Shown piece by piece: positions 47,829 to 56,599 of a DNA stretch of 64,000 nt. The notes beneath the pieces are model-generated. The model saw only the letters and a list, made by a program, of their open reading frames with translations. It did not search any database and was not told the DNA's origin. Every line of letters begins with the position of its first letter. The stretch's first letter is position 1. Made by a program: the position numbers and the translations under genes. The stretch is from Oligella urethralis DSM 7531 (GTDB lineage: Bacteria; Pseudomonadota; Gammaproteobacteria; Burkholderiales; Burkholderiaceae_B), in assembly GCF_000372065.1 (NCBI RefSeq), contig NZ_AQVB01000013.1, positions 1-64,000 on the forward strand, written 5' to 3'.

Positions 47829-48542
47829 CTATCCTATCGCACGACATCGACGTTGTGCGGTACGCATATTAGCCGTGGTAAAGGTCTCTGCGGTCGGCCC
47901 CCAAGCCACAACACCACGCCCGATCACTAAGGTTTCCGGGACAATGCGCTGCACCAATTCCTCATCGTGCAAAACAATCAATAAGGTGCGACCATCACGA
48001 TGCCATTGCTGCAAAATAGGAATGAGCCCCTCTTGCGTTTCTTCATCAACCGCAGCAAAGGGCTCATCTAAAATAATCAATTGCGCATCACGCACTAATA
48101 ATCGGGCAAACAAGGCCCGTTGCAACTGCCCACCGGATAAACTACCAATCAAATCCTGCGCCTGCTCTACCAAGCCGACTTGTACTAAAGCCTGCATAAT
48201 CTGCTGACGTTGCGCCGAAGATAAGGATCGAAAGGGGCCTAAATGACGCCATACGCCCATGCTGACTAAGTCAAAGGTGGTCATGGGAAAATCGCGATCC
48301 AACTCGCTTTGTTGCGGCAACAGTGCGATATTACGTTTGAATTCTGGTGCCAACAGAATCTCCCCCGACTTAGGTGCTAACTGACCAGCCAGGGCCTTAA
48401 TTAAGGTGGATTTGCCTGCACCATTAGGTCCTACAATAGCAGTAAACGAGCCTTTTCTAAAGCCGCCACTAATCTCCTTTAGAATGGTCTGGTTACCCCA
48501 TGCTAAAGTGACATTATTCAGGCGCAAGACATCACTGCTCAT
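47829..48542 (-). CDS. znuC: Zinc ABC transporter ATPase
   Basis: The 237-residue ATPase has Walker A GPNGAGKSTL near 38-47, the Q-loop in LLPQQSELD, signature LSGGQLQRALFARLL near 139-153, and Walker B LIILDEPFAAVDEET. It powers zinc import. The upstream region holds a 58-aa open frame and two Zur boxes, so zinc repression is expected. Confidence 0.94.
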   Translation of the reverse strand: MSSDVLRLNNVTLAWGNQTILKEISGGFRKGSFTAIVGPNGAGKSTLIKALAGQLAPKSGEILLAPEFKRNIALLPQQSELDRDFPMTTFDLVSMGVWRHLGPFRSLSSAQRQQIMQALVQVGLVEQAQDLIGSLSGGQLQRALFARLLVRDAQLIILDEPFAAVDEETQEGLIPILQQWHRDGRTLLIVLHDEELVQRIVPETLVIGRGVVAWGPTAETFTTANMRTAQRRCRAIG

Positions 48543-48616
48543 AAAACCCTATAAGCTTAAAACAATAACTCAGAATCACAAGAAATGCATGCCGCAAGAT
48601 CTCGGCGGCATAAAGA

Positions 48617-48793
48617 CTAAAACAGACGGGTCAAATCCCAACCCATCGCTACAAATACCACGGTCCAAAGCAAAAGCAACACCAAAAACACAGCTGAGGT
48701 CCGCTTTAATGCTGACATGGTCAAGCATGAGCGGCAACGACAACCGATGTCATGGACTTGCTGGCTGGTAAAAACGCTGTCAGAACTGTTCAT
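48617..48793 (-). CDS. Small Cys-containing membrane peptide upstream of znuC
   Basis: This 58-residue frame lies between the Zur boxes and znuC, with ATG at 48793 and TAG at 48617-48619. It has a polar N-terminus with DIGCRCRSCLTM at about 15-26, where three cysteines form a CxCxxC group. One strong hydrophobic helix (about 34-50, VFLVLLLLWTVVFVAM) and a short GWDLTRLF tail follow. I do not recognise the family. It is first in line after the Zur boxes and only 24 bases from them, so it should be made under zinc shortage with znuCBA. A canonical ribosome site is lacking, which lowers confidence. A metal-related role is inferred from the Cys group and place only. Confidence 0.55.
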   Translation of the reverse strand: MNSSDSVFTSQQVHDIGCRCRSCLTMSALKRTSAVFLVLLLLWTVVFVAMGWDLTRLF

Positions 48794-48816
48794 ATCAACA
48801 TCTAAGGAGTTGGATT

Positions 48817-48829
48817 GTTATAATATAAT
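48817..48829. promoter_or_regulatory. Zur box 1
   Basis: GTTATAATATAAT matches the Zur core GTTATAWTATAAC at 12 of 13 positions. It lies 24 bases upstream of the 58-aa frame read toward znuC, where a bound repressor would block transcription. Confidence 0.75.
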
Positions 48830-48856
48830 GTATTATACATAGATTTTGTTTGATTT

Positions 48857-48869
48857 GTTATATTATAAC
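48857..48869. promoter_or_regulatory. Zur box 2
   Basis: GTTATATTATAAC is a perfect palindrome around a central T and a full match to the Zur core. It is 40 bases from box 1 and 55 bases before the zur ATG, so it can control zur itself and the divergent znu operon. Confidence 0.8.
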
Positions 48870-48923
48870 TAGAACGACTATTTATCAATCCATTCATCTT
48901 CGATTTTGGATAGGCACAAGGCA

Positions 48924-49394
48924 ATGATTCAGACTAAAGCTGTTCTACCTCTTGACGACTTTCTTCATCAAGCAGAGACCATTTGCCAGTCTCGGGGTAA
49001 GCGCTTAACACCGATTCGTAAGCAGGTATTAGCGCTGATCGTCAGTGATGAGCGTTGTATGAAGGCCTATGAGATTCTTGATCTGATGGTCAAGGACTTC
49101 CCTAGCGCCAAGCCTGCCACGGTTTACCGTGCCTTGGAATTTCTTGAAGCCGAGGGCTTTATTCATCGTTTAGATGCGCTTAACGGCTGGACTGCCTGTA
49201 ATGACATCGAGTTGCACGGACATGATCATAATTTACTGATCGTCTGTACTGATTGTGGCTTAGTATCCGAAGTGGATGTACCAGATGTTAGCCACAAATT
49301 ACAAGCCTTAATTACGCAAACCGGTTTTGTGCAAAAAAGCGCCCAAACTGAGATTCGTGCCATTTGCAAAAAGTGTAGCCAGCAAAGCGCTTAA
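48924..49394 (+). CDS. zur: Zinc uptake regulator (Fur family)
   Basis: The 156-residue repressor has a winged helix with RLTPIRKQVLALIVSDERCM and the recognition segment SAKPATVYRALEFLEAEGFI. The metal site includes HGHDHNLLIVCTDCG, with a structural zinc CxxC, and a second pair in CKKC near the C-terminus. The Zur call rather than Fur rests on place: it is divergent from znuCBA with two Zur boxes between. The start was set at ATG 48924; an in-frame TTG at 48906 is possible. Confidence 0.92.
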   Translation: MIQTKAVLPLDDFLHQAETICQSRGKRLTPIRKQVLALIVSDERCMKAYEILDLMVKDFPSAKPATVYRALEFLEAEGFIHRLDALNGWTACNDIELHGHDHNLLIVCTDCGLVSEVDVPDVSHKLQALITQTGFVQKSAQTEIRAICKKCSQQSA

Positions 49395-49568
49395 ACTCCC
49401 AGCCGCTGCCCACCCATGAGGCCTAGCCTAGCGCCGGGACACACACTTATGGCAAGATTATTACAATTGCTTAAGTATTTTTATCCCCATTCAGCCTATT
49501 TTATTTGCTATATCTCTAAAGCTGTGCTGTAATCTTCTATTAATTTTTGATTTAATTAGAAGAATTGT

Positions 49569-50633
49569 ATGGCTGTTACTGAAAAGCAAGCTGAGCAAAT
49601 GCTGCCTGTGACCATTCTTACCGGGTTTTTAGGCGCCGGCAAAACCACATTACTTAAACGCATATTAAGTGAGTTTCACGGTCAACGTATTGCCGTGATT
49701 GAAAATGAGTTTGGCCCCGAAAGCATTGATAATGAGCTCTTAGTGCAGGAAAGCGATGAGCAGATTATTGAGCTCAATAACGGCTGCATTTGTTGCACCG
49801 TTCGCGGCGATTTATTGCGCACGCTGACAGATTTACGCCATAAACGAGAAAGGGGCGAGCTACAGTTTGACCGCGTGATCATTGAAACCACCGGCATGGC
49901 CAATCCTGGCCCTGTTTGTCAGACATTTTTTATGGATGACGTGGTGGCCGAATACTACCGTTTAGACGGAGTCATTACGATTGTTGATGCCAAGCACGGG
50001 ATGGATATTCTTGATCGTCAGAACGAGGCCCAAGCACAAGTCGGTTTTGCCGATCGCATTTTAATCTCTAAAAAAGACCTGGTGACTGAGGATGAGTATG
50101 AGCGCTTACGTCAGCGTCTGATTAAAATGAACCCGCGTGTCAATATCACGGCGGTGCATTTCGGTGAGACTGATTTAAATGAATTACTGGATATGAAGGG
50201 TTTTAACCTAGACTCGGCGCTAGACATTGACCCCGACTTCCTCAAAGCAGAAGATGAGGCTCACCATCACCACCATGATCATGAATGCGATGAGCATTGC
50301 GAGCATGACCATCATCACCATCATCACCATCATCAAGATGATATCGGTGCCTTTGTCTTTAGCTCCGAACAACCCTTTGACCCCTATAAACTGGATGATT
50401 TTCTTGGGGGGTTGGTACAGTTTTACGGTCCTGACATGTACCGCTATAAAGGCATTTTATTTTTCAAAGGTGTCCGTCAGCGTATGTTACTCCAAGGCGT
50501 ACATATGTTATTGGGCACCGAGCCTGGCAAAGCTTGGGGCAAAGAAAAGCCATATAATAAATTGGTTTTTATCGGCAAGAGTCTTCCTAAGGATGTATTT
50601 CTAGCTGGCCTCAAGAATTGTTTGACTAAGTAA
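49569..50633 (+). CDS. COG0523 (CobW/ZigA/ZNG1-type) metallochaperone GTPase
   Basis: This G3E-family GTPase likely delivers zinc to client proteins under zinc shortage. The 354 residues have Walker A GFLGAGKTTLLKR near 19-31, ENEFGPESIDNELL, the metal motif CICC in NNGCICCTVRGDLL near 72-85, and a base-recognition SKKDL near 156-160. A His-rich stretch (about 231-256) with two cysteines follows, then the CobW C-terminal domain. An AT-rich stem-loop (49534-49562) covers the ribosome-site region before the ATG. No Zur box is visible in its own upstream region, so zinc control, if any, would come from zur read-through. Confidence 0.9.
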   Translation: MAVTEKQAEQMLPVTILTGFLGAGKTTLLKRILSEFHGQRIAVIENEFGPESIDNELLVQESDEQIIELNNGCICCTVRGDLLRTLTDLRHKRERGELQFDRVIIETTGMANPGPVCQTFFMDDVVAEYYRLDGVITIVDAKHGMDILDRQNEAQAQVGFADRILISKKDLVTEDEYERLRQRLIKMNPRVNITAVHFGETDLNELLDMKGFNLDSALDIDPDFLKAEDEAHHHHHDHECDEHCEHDHHHHHHHHQDDIGAFVFSSEQPFDPYKLDDFLGGLVQFYGPDMYRYKGILFFKGVRQRMLLQGVHMLLGTEPGKAWGKEKPYNKLVFIGKSLPKDVFLAGLKNCLTK

Positions 50634-50670
50634 TGATGTATGATTGACTATTAGCTGGGAGAATAGCGTA

Positions 50671-51126
50671 ATGGCCAAAGCAAGTAAGCAAACACCTGAA
50701 AAATTAGAAGAGTTAGCCGCTGCCTTAACAGAGGAGCAGTTATTAGCGATGCCTGAAGAGGATTATATGAATGATCTGCAACTGGCCTTTTTCAAACATC
50801 GCTTAAAAGCTTTAGAAAAAGAAATTCTCGATAATGCTAACCAAACCACGGACAATCTACGTGAAACGCAGTTCGTACCGGATCCTGCCGACCGCGCTAC
50901 CATTGAGGAAGAGCATGCGCTGGAACTGCGCACACGGGATCGTGAGCGCAAGCTCCTCAAAAAGGTACAGCAATCGCTCGCCTCAATTGATGAGGGTGAT
51001 TACGGTTGGTGCGAAGAAACCGGTGAGCCTATCGGTATCCCTCGTTTACTGGCGCGCCCAACCGCTAATTTATCTTTAGAGGCCCAAGAGCGTCGTGAAA
51101 AGCGTCAAAAGCAATTCGGTGATTAA
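50671..51126 (+). CDS. dksA: RNA polymerase-binding protein DksA with degenerate zinc finger
   Basis: DksA works with ppGpp on RNA polymerase. The 151 residues have the coiled coil with DLQLAFFKHRLKALEKEILDN and the tip acidic pair in VPDPADRATIEEEHA. Only the first of the four zinc cysteines is present, in YGWCEETGEP; the other three positions are Thr, Ser and Ala (LARPTANLSLEAQ). This form is common in beta- and alphaproteobacteria and should not need zinc. The start was set at ATG 50671 with GGGAGA upstream; it lies 37 bases after the metallochaperone gene. Confidence 0.93.
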   Translation: MAKASKQTPEKLEELAAALTEEQLLAMPEEDYMNDLQLAFFKHRLKALEKEILDNANQTTDNLRETQFVPDPADRATIEEEHALELRTRDRERKLLKKVQQSLASIDEGDYGWCEETGEPIGIPRLLARPTANLSLEAQERREKRQKQFGD

Positions 51127-51179
51127 TTGCTGCACACTTAATTAAGTTGCGCCCTATTCACAGCAACCGAGCTCAAGCT

Positions 51180-51211
51180 GCCCGTATCATCCGTGTGATA
51201 CGGGCTTTTTT
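51180..51211 (+). terminator. Terminator after dksA
   Basis: GCCCGTATCA (51180-51189) pairs with TGATACGGGC (51196-51205), a perfect 10-bp stem with a 6-base loop and a following run of six T. Confidence 0.9.
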
Positions 51212-51226
51212 ATTTTGGCATTCGCT

Positions 51227-51254
51227 CTTGAAAAATCAACAAAGCACTCCATCT
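51227..51254 (+). promoter_or_regulatory. Candidate heat-shock (sigma-32) promoter of hslVU
   Basis: CTTGAAA (51227-51233) and CTCCATCT (51247-51254) are 13 bases apart. They match the sigma-32 consensus CTTGAAA-N11-16-CCCCATNT with one mismatch in the -10. It lies just upstream of hslV, a classic heat-shock gene. Confidence 0.75.
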
Positions 51255-51289
51255 AGCCATGACCCTTTATGAAAAATCAAAAAGACATT

Positions 51290-51823
51290 ATGGAACAATT
51301 TCACGCTACAACAATTATCTGTGTCCGCCGCGGCAATGAAGTCGCTATTGGTGGTGACGGTCAAGTCACCCTCGGCAATATTGTGATGAAGGGCTCGGCC
51401 CGCAAAATCCGCAAATTGCATAATGACACGGTGCTCGCAGGCTTTGCTGGTGCCACAGCGGATGCTTTTACCCTGATTGAGCGCTTTGAAGCCAAACTCA
51501 TTAAGCATTCTGGTCACTTAATGCGTGCTGCGGTCGAGCTTACTCGCGACTGGCGCACCGATCGTATGCTACGCCGTCTAGAGGCGATGCTGATCGTTGC
51601 GGATAAGGAGCACACGCTCGTCTTAACAGGTAATGGCGATGTATTGGAACCAGAACACAGTCTTGCCGCCATTGGCTCCGGTGGTGCGTATGCCCAATCG
51701 GCTGGTCTGGCACTATTACATAACACCGATCTAGCCCCTGCCGAGATTGTTAAAAAATCGCTAGAAATCGCTGGCGACCTATGTATTTATACCAATCAAA
51801 ATCACGTGATTGAAACTCTTTAA
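51290..51823 (+). CDS. hslV: ATP-dependent protease subunit HslV
   Basis: This is the peptidase ring of the HslUV protease. The mature N-terminal threonine is in [20 protein letters not shown]; removal of the short leader exposes Thr as the nucleophile. [10 protein letters not shown] and [14 protein letters not shown] are normal. The start was set at ATG 51290 (177 residues), which matches the MEQFHATT opening of relatives; the ATG at 51269 would leave a very short leader after the predicted heat-shock start site. hslU follows 20 bases on. Confidence 0.95.
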   Translation: MEQFHATTIICVRRGNEVAIGGDGQVTLGNIVMKGSARKIRKLHNDTVLAGFAGATADAFTLIERFEAKLIKHSGHLMRAAVELTRDWRTDRMLRRLEAMLIVADKEHTLVLTGNGDVLEPEHSLAAIGSGGAYAQSAGLALLHNTDLAPAEIVKKSLEIAGDLCIYTNQNHVIETL

Positions 51824-51843
51824 TCTTAAATCGAATTGCTAGA

Positions 51844-53190
51844 ATGACTTATAAAATCAACGAAAGTATCATGACGCCCCAAGAAATTGTGTCGGAATTA
51901 GACAAAAATATTGTGGGTCAAACTAAAGCTAAACGCTCCGTTGCAGTAGCCTTAAGAAATCGCTGGCGCCGTCAACAAGTACCCGAGCCTTTACGCCATG
52001 AAATTGCCCCTAAAAATATTTTAATGATTGGCCCAACCGGCGTGGGTAAAACAGAAATCGCCCGTCGCTTGGCAAAACTTGCCAATGCACCTTTTATTAA
52101 GGTAGAAGCGACAAAATTTACCGAGGTCGGTTATGTAGGTCGCGACGTGGAGACCATTATCCGTGACTTAGTGGATATGTCTGTGAAGCAAACCCGCGAG
52201 CAGGAGCTTCAACGGGTGCGTACACAAGCAGAAGAAGCGGCTGAAGAGCGTATTTTAGATGCTATTATCCCGCCCTCCTATGATGCGCAAAACCAGCCTA
52301 TCCGCCAAGAGGGTGCCGCTCGTCAAAACTTCCGTAAGCGCTTACGTGAAGGGCAAATTGACGATATGGAAATTGAAATCAGTGTTGCCAACACGGTTCA
52401 AGCGCTCGATATCATGGGCCCTCCGGGCATGGAAGAAATGACCGAGCAGTTGCGCACCATGTTTGCTGGCCTGCAACGTGATAATACCAAGCCTAAGAAA
52501 ATGACGGTACGTAACGCCTTTAAACTCTTAGTCGAAGAGGAAGCGGCGAAACGTGTAAATGAAGAAGAAATTCGTAATGCCGCCATTCTAAACGCTGAAC
52601 AAAACGGTATTGTGTTTTTAGACGAGATTGATAAGATTGCTGCGCGCCAAGAGAGTCAAGGAGCTGATGTATCACGTCAAGGTGTACAGCGGGATCTGCT
52701 GCCGCTGGTAGAAGGCACCACGGTAAATACCAAATACGGTATTGTTAAAACCGACCACATACTCTTTGTCGCCTCTGGTGCGTTCCATCTATCACGCCCA
52801 TCGGATCTCATCCCAGAGCTACAGGGTCGCTTCCCAATTCGGGTGGAGCTAGAATCCCTCAGTACGGATGATTTTGTAGAGATTCTATCCGCTACCGATG
52901 CCTCCCTCACCAAGCAATACAAAGCGCTGCTCATCACAGAGGGGGTGGAGCTGGACTTCACTGAGGATGGCATTCGACGTATTGCTGAAATTGCCTTTGA
53001 TGTGAATGAAACCACTGAAAATATCGGCGCTCGTCGTCTTTATACGGTAATGGAAAAACTGCTAGAGGATTTATCCTTTAGCGCCACGGCTGCACAAGCC
53101 GGCACTGTGGTTAAAATCGACACAGCTTATGTCAATGAAAAACTCGATCAGACCGCAGCCGACCAAGATTTAGCACGCTACGTGCTTTAA
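51844..53190 (+). CDS. hslU: HslU ATPase subunit
   Basis: This AAA+ unfoldase feeds HslV. The 448 residues have [17 protein letters not shown] near the start, Walker [18 protein letters not shown] near 60-76, an intermediate I-domain (about 110-240), Walker [14 protein letters not shown] near 254-266, and sensor 2 [17 protein letters not shown]. The C-terminal end DLARYVL is the tail that inserts in HslV. ATG at 51844 was kept; 51871 is a possible later start. Confidence 0.96.
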   Translation: MTYKINESIMTPQEIVSELDKNIVGQTKAKRSVAVALRNRWRRQQVPEPLRHEIAPKNILMIGPTGVGKTEIARRLAKLANAPFIKVEATKFTEVGYVGRDVETIIRDLVDMSVKQTREQELQRVRTQAEEAAEERILDAIIPPSYDAQNQPIRQEGAARQNFRKRLREGQIDDMEIEISVANTVQALDIMGPPGMEEMTEQLRTMFAGLQRDNTKPKKMTVRNAFKLLVEEEAAKRVNEEEIRNAAILNAEQNGIVFLDEIDKIAARQESQGADVSRQGVQRDLLPLVEGTTVNTKYGIVKTDHILFVASGAFHLSRPSDLIPELQGRFPIRVELESLSTDDFVEILSATDASLTKQYKALLITEGVELDFTEDGIRRIAEIAFDVNETTENIGARRLYTVMEKLLEDLSFSATAAQAGTVVKIDTAYVNEKLDQTAADQDLARYVL

Positions 53191-53210
53191 CTGACTGCGT
53201 TCAAGCCAAC

Positions 53211-53252
53211 AAAATCCGCCACGGCAAACAATGCTTGATGGCGGATTTTTTT
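53211..53252. terminator. Terminator after hslU, probably bidirectional
   Basis: AAATCCGCCA (53212-53221) pairs with TGGCGGATTT (53239-53248), then a T-run. It lies between hslU and the converging CusF-like gene. Confidence 0.85.
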
Positions 53253-53261
53253 GCTTACTAG

Positions 53262-53558
53262 CTACTTCTTAAGCTCAATCACTTCATATTTATTATCTTG
53301 GTGACGCACCTTAAAGCGCACCTGATCACCCGGCTCAATGCCTTGTAAAAGCGCTGGCGACACCTCATAGACTAAGGTCATGGCGGGTAAATTCAAATCT
53401 GTAATCGCACCATGCTTAATGGTCACTGTACCCTTGGACGTATCTAGGCGGCGCACCTCACCGCGAGCAGAGGCCTCATCCTGCGCACTACTCATGGTAG
53501 CCGCCCCCAACACACCTAAGCCGACCAAAAGACCTGCGAATATCTTTTTCATCTTCAT
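53262..53558 (-). CDS. CusF-like periplasmic copper-binding-domain protein
   Basis: The 98-residue protein has a signal peptide ending near SSAQD and a small OB-fold domain with GEVRRLDTSKGTVTIKHGAI and LNLPAMTLVYEV. E. coli CusF binds Cu(I) with His, Trp and two Met in HxPIxxxNWPxMTM. Here the His and first Met are kept, but Trp is Leu and the second Met is Leu, so metal affinity may differ or be lost. The start was set at ATG 53558 with GGAG eight bases upstream. No efflux genes are next to it. Confidence 0.8.
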   Translation of the reverse strand: MKMKKIFAGLLVGLGVLGAATMSSAQDEASARGEVRRLDTSKGTVTIKHGAITDLNLPAMTLVYEVSPALLQGIEPGDQVRFKVRHQDNKYEVIELKK

Positions 53559-53662
53559 AATTATCACTCCATTAAATCGTACTGACAGTTTAACTCTTGC
53601 TACGCTTGGCTATAATAGATTTATTTTCAAAATTACACCCTTTAACAATTTACTCAAGGACT

Positions 53663-54229
53663 ATGACAGATCGCCTCAGTACCATCGTCACCAAAAGTGG
53701 TGACCAGGGTAGCACCAGCTTGGCTGATGGCCAACGCTTATGTAAAAGTCACCCGCGCATTGGCGCCATGGGTGATATTGATGAACTAAACAGCCATATC
53801 GGTTTATTAATCACAGCACTACAAGGTATGAAGCAGCGCGAAGTACCAACCCATCTGCGCTTATTGTCATCAATTCAGCATGCCTTATTTGACCTTGGTA
53901 GTGAGCTCGCGGTTCCCGGATTCAATGCCTTAAGTCCAACCATCGTCACGACACTTGAAAGCTCCATTGACACCATGCTGCAGCAATTACCACCGTTGCG
54001 AGAGTTTATACTGCCTGGCGGCTGCCACCAAGCAGCACAAGCACATATATGCCGCAGCGTCAGTCGTCGCGCTGAACGCTCCTTAGTCTTACTGAATCGT
54101 GAGGAGCCTGTGAGCGATTTATCCCTGCAATTACTTAATCGCTTATCCGACTATTTCTTTGTGTTAGCGCGTGAACTAAACCGCCTGAACGAGTACCAAG
54201 ATATTTTCTGGCAAAAAAATGAGCGCTAA
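53663..54229 (+). CDS. PduO-type ATP:cob(I)alamin adenosyltransferase
   Basis: It attaches the adenosyl group to cobalamin. The 188-residue protein has the PduO signature TKSGDQGSTSLADGQRLCKS near 9-28, GDIDELNSHIGLL near 39-51, and the helical C-terminal region CHQAAQAHICRSVSRRAERS. The start was set at ATG 53663, with AAGGA two bases before it, which is close; upstream frame residues do not resemble the family. A TATAAT at 53611-53616 may be the -10. It is divergent from the CusF-like gene. Confidence 0.9.
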   Translation: MTDRLSTIVTKSGDQGSTSLADGQRLCKSHPRIGAMGDIDELNSHIGLLITALQGMKQREVPTHLRLLSSIQHALFDLGSELAVPGFNALSPTIVTTLESSIDTMLQQLPPLREFILPGGCHQAAQAHICRSVSRRAERSLVLLNREEPVSDLSLQLLNRLSDYFFVLARELNRLNEYQDIFWQKNER

Positions 54230-54296
54230 TGCGTTAAACTTATGCTTAGCTTAGCTCGCTTAAATTCAACCATTCACACATTTGTTACTACAGCGC

Positions 54297-55088
54297 ATGA
54301 TCATTCAACACCCGCAATTTAATCCCATCGCCCTCTCCCTCGGTCCGCTGCAAGTGCATTGGTATGGGCTAATGTATTTACTGGCTTTTGCGATTGCGTG
54401 GTTTTTAGGACGGCAACGGATTAAACAAGGCTATTTTGATATTACGCAAAAGCGCTTTGAGGACTTACTCTTTTACGGCATCATCGGGGTGGTTGTCGGA
54501 GGTCGCCTAGGCTATGTGCTGTTTTATCAGTTCAGCTACTATCTACGCCACCCCTTGGAAATCTTTGCGGTGTGGGACGGTGGCATGGCCTTTCATGGTG
54601 GCTTAATCGGTGTTTTGGTAGCAATGCTTTATTTTGCGCACAAAGAGGGCAAGACTTTCTTTCAACTGGGAGATTTTGTCGCACCCTTAATCCCGCTTGG
54701 TTTAGCCTTCGGTCGTTGGGGCAATTTTATGAATGGCGAGCTCTGGGGACGCCCGACCAATGGTAATTGGGGCATGATTTTCCCAATGGTAGATAATGTG
54801 CCACGCCACCCCTCACAGCTTTATCAAATGGCCTTAGAGGGGATATTGCTGTTTGTGATTTTATGGTTTTACTCAAAAAAACCGCGCCCCACGGGATGTG
54901 TAAGCGCAGTCTTTTTAATCGGTTACGGCGTATTCCGCTTTATCGCTGAATTTGGTCGCGAGCCGGATAGCCATTTGGGCTTATTAAGCTTCAACCTCAG
55001 TATGGGTCAATGGCTCTCCTTGCCGATGATATTAGCCGGAATTATTCTTTTTGCCATCAGTATAAGGCAATCTCCCCGCTCACAGTAA
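54297..55088 (+). CDS. lgt: Prolipoprotein diacylglyceryl transferase
   Basis: This inner-membrane enzyme puts diacylglycerol on the lipobox cysteine of prolipoproteins. The 263 residues have about seven membrane segments, [16 protein letters not shown], the signature [13 protein letters not shown], and the [17 protein letters not shown] motif with an essential Arg/Asn/Glu set. The ATG at 54297 replaces an in-frame TTG at 54282. Its last 32 bases overlap the end of the converging SIMPL gene. Confidence 0.94.
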   Translation: MIIQHPQFNPIALSLGPLQVHWYGLMYLLAFAIAWFLGRQRIKQGYFDITQKRFEDLLFYGIIGVVVGGRLGYVLFYQFSYYLRHPLEIFAVWDGGMAFHGGLIGVLVAMLYFAHKEGKTFFQLGDFVAPLIPLGLAFGRWGNFMNGELWGRPTNGNWGMIFPMVDNVPRHPSQLYQMALEGILLFVILWFYSKKPRPTGCVSAVFLIGYGVFRFIAEFGREPDSHLGLLSFNLSMGQWLSLPMILAGIILFAISIRQSPRSQ

Positions 55089-55782
55089 CCGATACTCGCT
55101 CCTTGCCTGCGCTGAGTGTCGGACCACTGTAGTCCTCACTCTGCACCATGGCCGCTTTAGCCATCCCAAAGCGTGGCGTCGGTGATTGGACCATACTCGA
55201 ATCATCTACACGTACCTGCTTAATCTCGTAATTATCAAAACCGAACTCTCTAGTCACCGCTCGTGCTTTGGCTTGGAACGCTTGAATGGCGGCAGCACGA
55301 ATCTCACTTTCCACGCTCTGACGCAGCTCCGTACTCATTTCAAATACGATATTGGATAGCGTCATGTGCTCACTTACCTGCTCTACAAAACGTGTCGCTT
55401 CCACCAGATCCTGAGAGCTAACAATCACTTCGCCATTGACCACATAGGTCACCTTGCCAGTGCGCTTAGCGTTGTCATCATAATCCTGCTGCGGCCAAAG
55501 ATTATAGGTACCGTTTTTAAGCTCCAACTTTTGATTATCTTTACCGCTTGCCATTACCTGATTAATGGCTTTATTGACCGCATCTGACAAGACCTTAGGA
55601 TCATCGCCACGCGCTTCTTTGCTTAGGGTCAATACCACCCGATCCTGCACCACTTCCTTGGACGAGTCAGCCGCCAAACTGAGCACGGTCCGCTCATCCG
55701 CCGTCACACTGGCACTTTGAGCCAAACTTGGCTGCGCCGCCAATAGCGTAGACAATAGAATCACTAAATGAGATAACTTCAT
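55057..55782 (-). CDS. SIMPL (DUF541) periplasmic protein
   Basis: The 241-residue protein has a signal peptide ending near SLAQS (23) and a single SIMPL domain with [29 protein letters not shown] and the end [17 protein letters not shown] proteins are beta/alpha oligomers of the periplasm or outer membrane, with unclear function; one E. coli member, YggE, affects oxidative stress. GGAG precedes the ATG. It is a paralogue of the gene just upstream and overlaps lgt at the 3' end. Confidence 0.85.
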   Translation of the reverse strand: MKLSHLVILLSTLLAAQPSLAQSASVTADERTVLSLAADSSKEVVQDRVVLTLSKEARGDDPKVLSDAVNKAINQVMASGKDNQKLELKNGTYNLWPQQDYDDNAKRTGKVTYVVNGEVIVSSQDLVEATRFVEQVSEHMTLSNIVFEMSTELRQSVESEIRAAAIQAFQAKARAVTREFGFDNYEIKQVRVDDSSMVQSPTPRFGMAKAAMVQSEDYSGPTLSAGKERVSVTVSGEIALY

Positions 55783-55806
55783 GAATTTCTCCTAGGCTAA
55801 ATGAAA

Positions 55807-56541
55807 TTATTTTAAAACGATTTGACCTGACACTGACACCCGCACCATTTGCTTACCGGCCTCTAAGGGTGGTGCTTCAGCATAGCCCTCCTCCACACGC
55901 TCTGCCGTCATGGCACGTGCCATCATGGGTCGCAACGGTGGTCTTCTAATCGGCGCAGTAGCGGCGGAGTCATTAACATCAATATTACGCACTTCAAAAC
56001 CCTCATAACCTAAGCCTTTGGCCACGGTTTCAGCCTTGCCTCTAAACGATGCGATCGCCTCTTCGAGGATTTCTTTTTCAATGGTCTGGCGCAACTCGCT
56101 TGATACATCAAAGCGAATATCATCCACCAACATATCCTCATGTGAGGCTTCGACAAATTTTAACAACTCATCAAAATTCTTTGAGCGCGCTATCATTTTA
56201 CCCACTGCCGTGTAGGTAATTTTCTCAATTTGATTAGTATCTTTTTTATACTGAGTATGTTTACGAACCGAGTAATCCCCAGTCTCTAAGCTCAGTTCGG
56301 GATACTCCTTGGCACGTTCTGCCACCCTACGCATGGCCAGATTCACATCACGTAATAATTGACGCTCATCAGCGCCATCAATTTCCTTAGTCAGGATAAC
56401 ATTAGCGCAATCCTCAGCCACTTCTCGAAAAGCCTCTGCCCCCACCCGCACATACGACTCAGACTCCCTCTGCTCTGCGGCAAATGCCATTGAGGTGCTT
56501 AAGAGTAAGGGAATAAAAACAAGTGCTTTAAAATATCTCAT
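55807..56541 (-). CDS. SIMPL (DUF541) periplasmic protein, paralogue
   Basis: The 244-residue protein has a signal peptide ending near AFAAEQ (23) and the same architecture as its neighbour: FDVSSELRQTIEKEILEEAI and the end VRVSVSGQIVLK align with the downstream copy. The two are 24 bases apart and must have arisen by tandem duplication. Shared parts are clear, yet overall divergence is high, so the duplication is old. GGAG lies before the ATG. Confidence 0.85.
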   Translation of the reverse strand: MRYFKALVFIPLLLSTSMAFAAEQRESESYVRVGAEAFREVAEDCANVILTKEIDGADERQLLRDVNLAMRRVAERAKEYPELSLETGDYSVRKHTQYKKDTNQIEKITYTAVGKMIARSKNFDELLKFVEASHEDMLVDDIRFDVSSELRQTIEKEILEEAIASFRGKAETVAKGLGYEGFEVRNIDVNDSAATAPIRRPPLRPMMARAMTAERVEEGYAEAPPLEAGKQMVRVSVSGQIVLK

Positions 56542-56599
56542 CGTTCACTCCTTGATATGAATACTGCTTAGAGTGAACTAAGGCAAAATAGTTCGATGC

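Noticed and set aside
47590-48207. A 205-codon plus-strand frame over znuB and znuC
   Set aside because: It crosses the border of two well-supported genes on the other strand and its composition (Lys, Cys, Pro, Thr, Ser) resembles no protein family.
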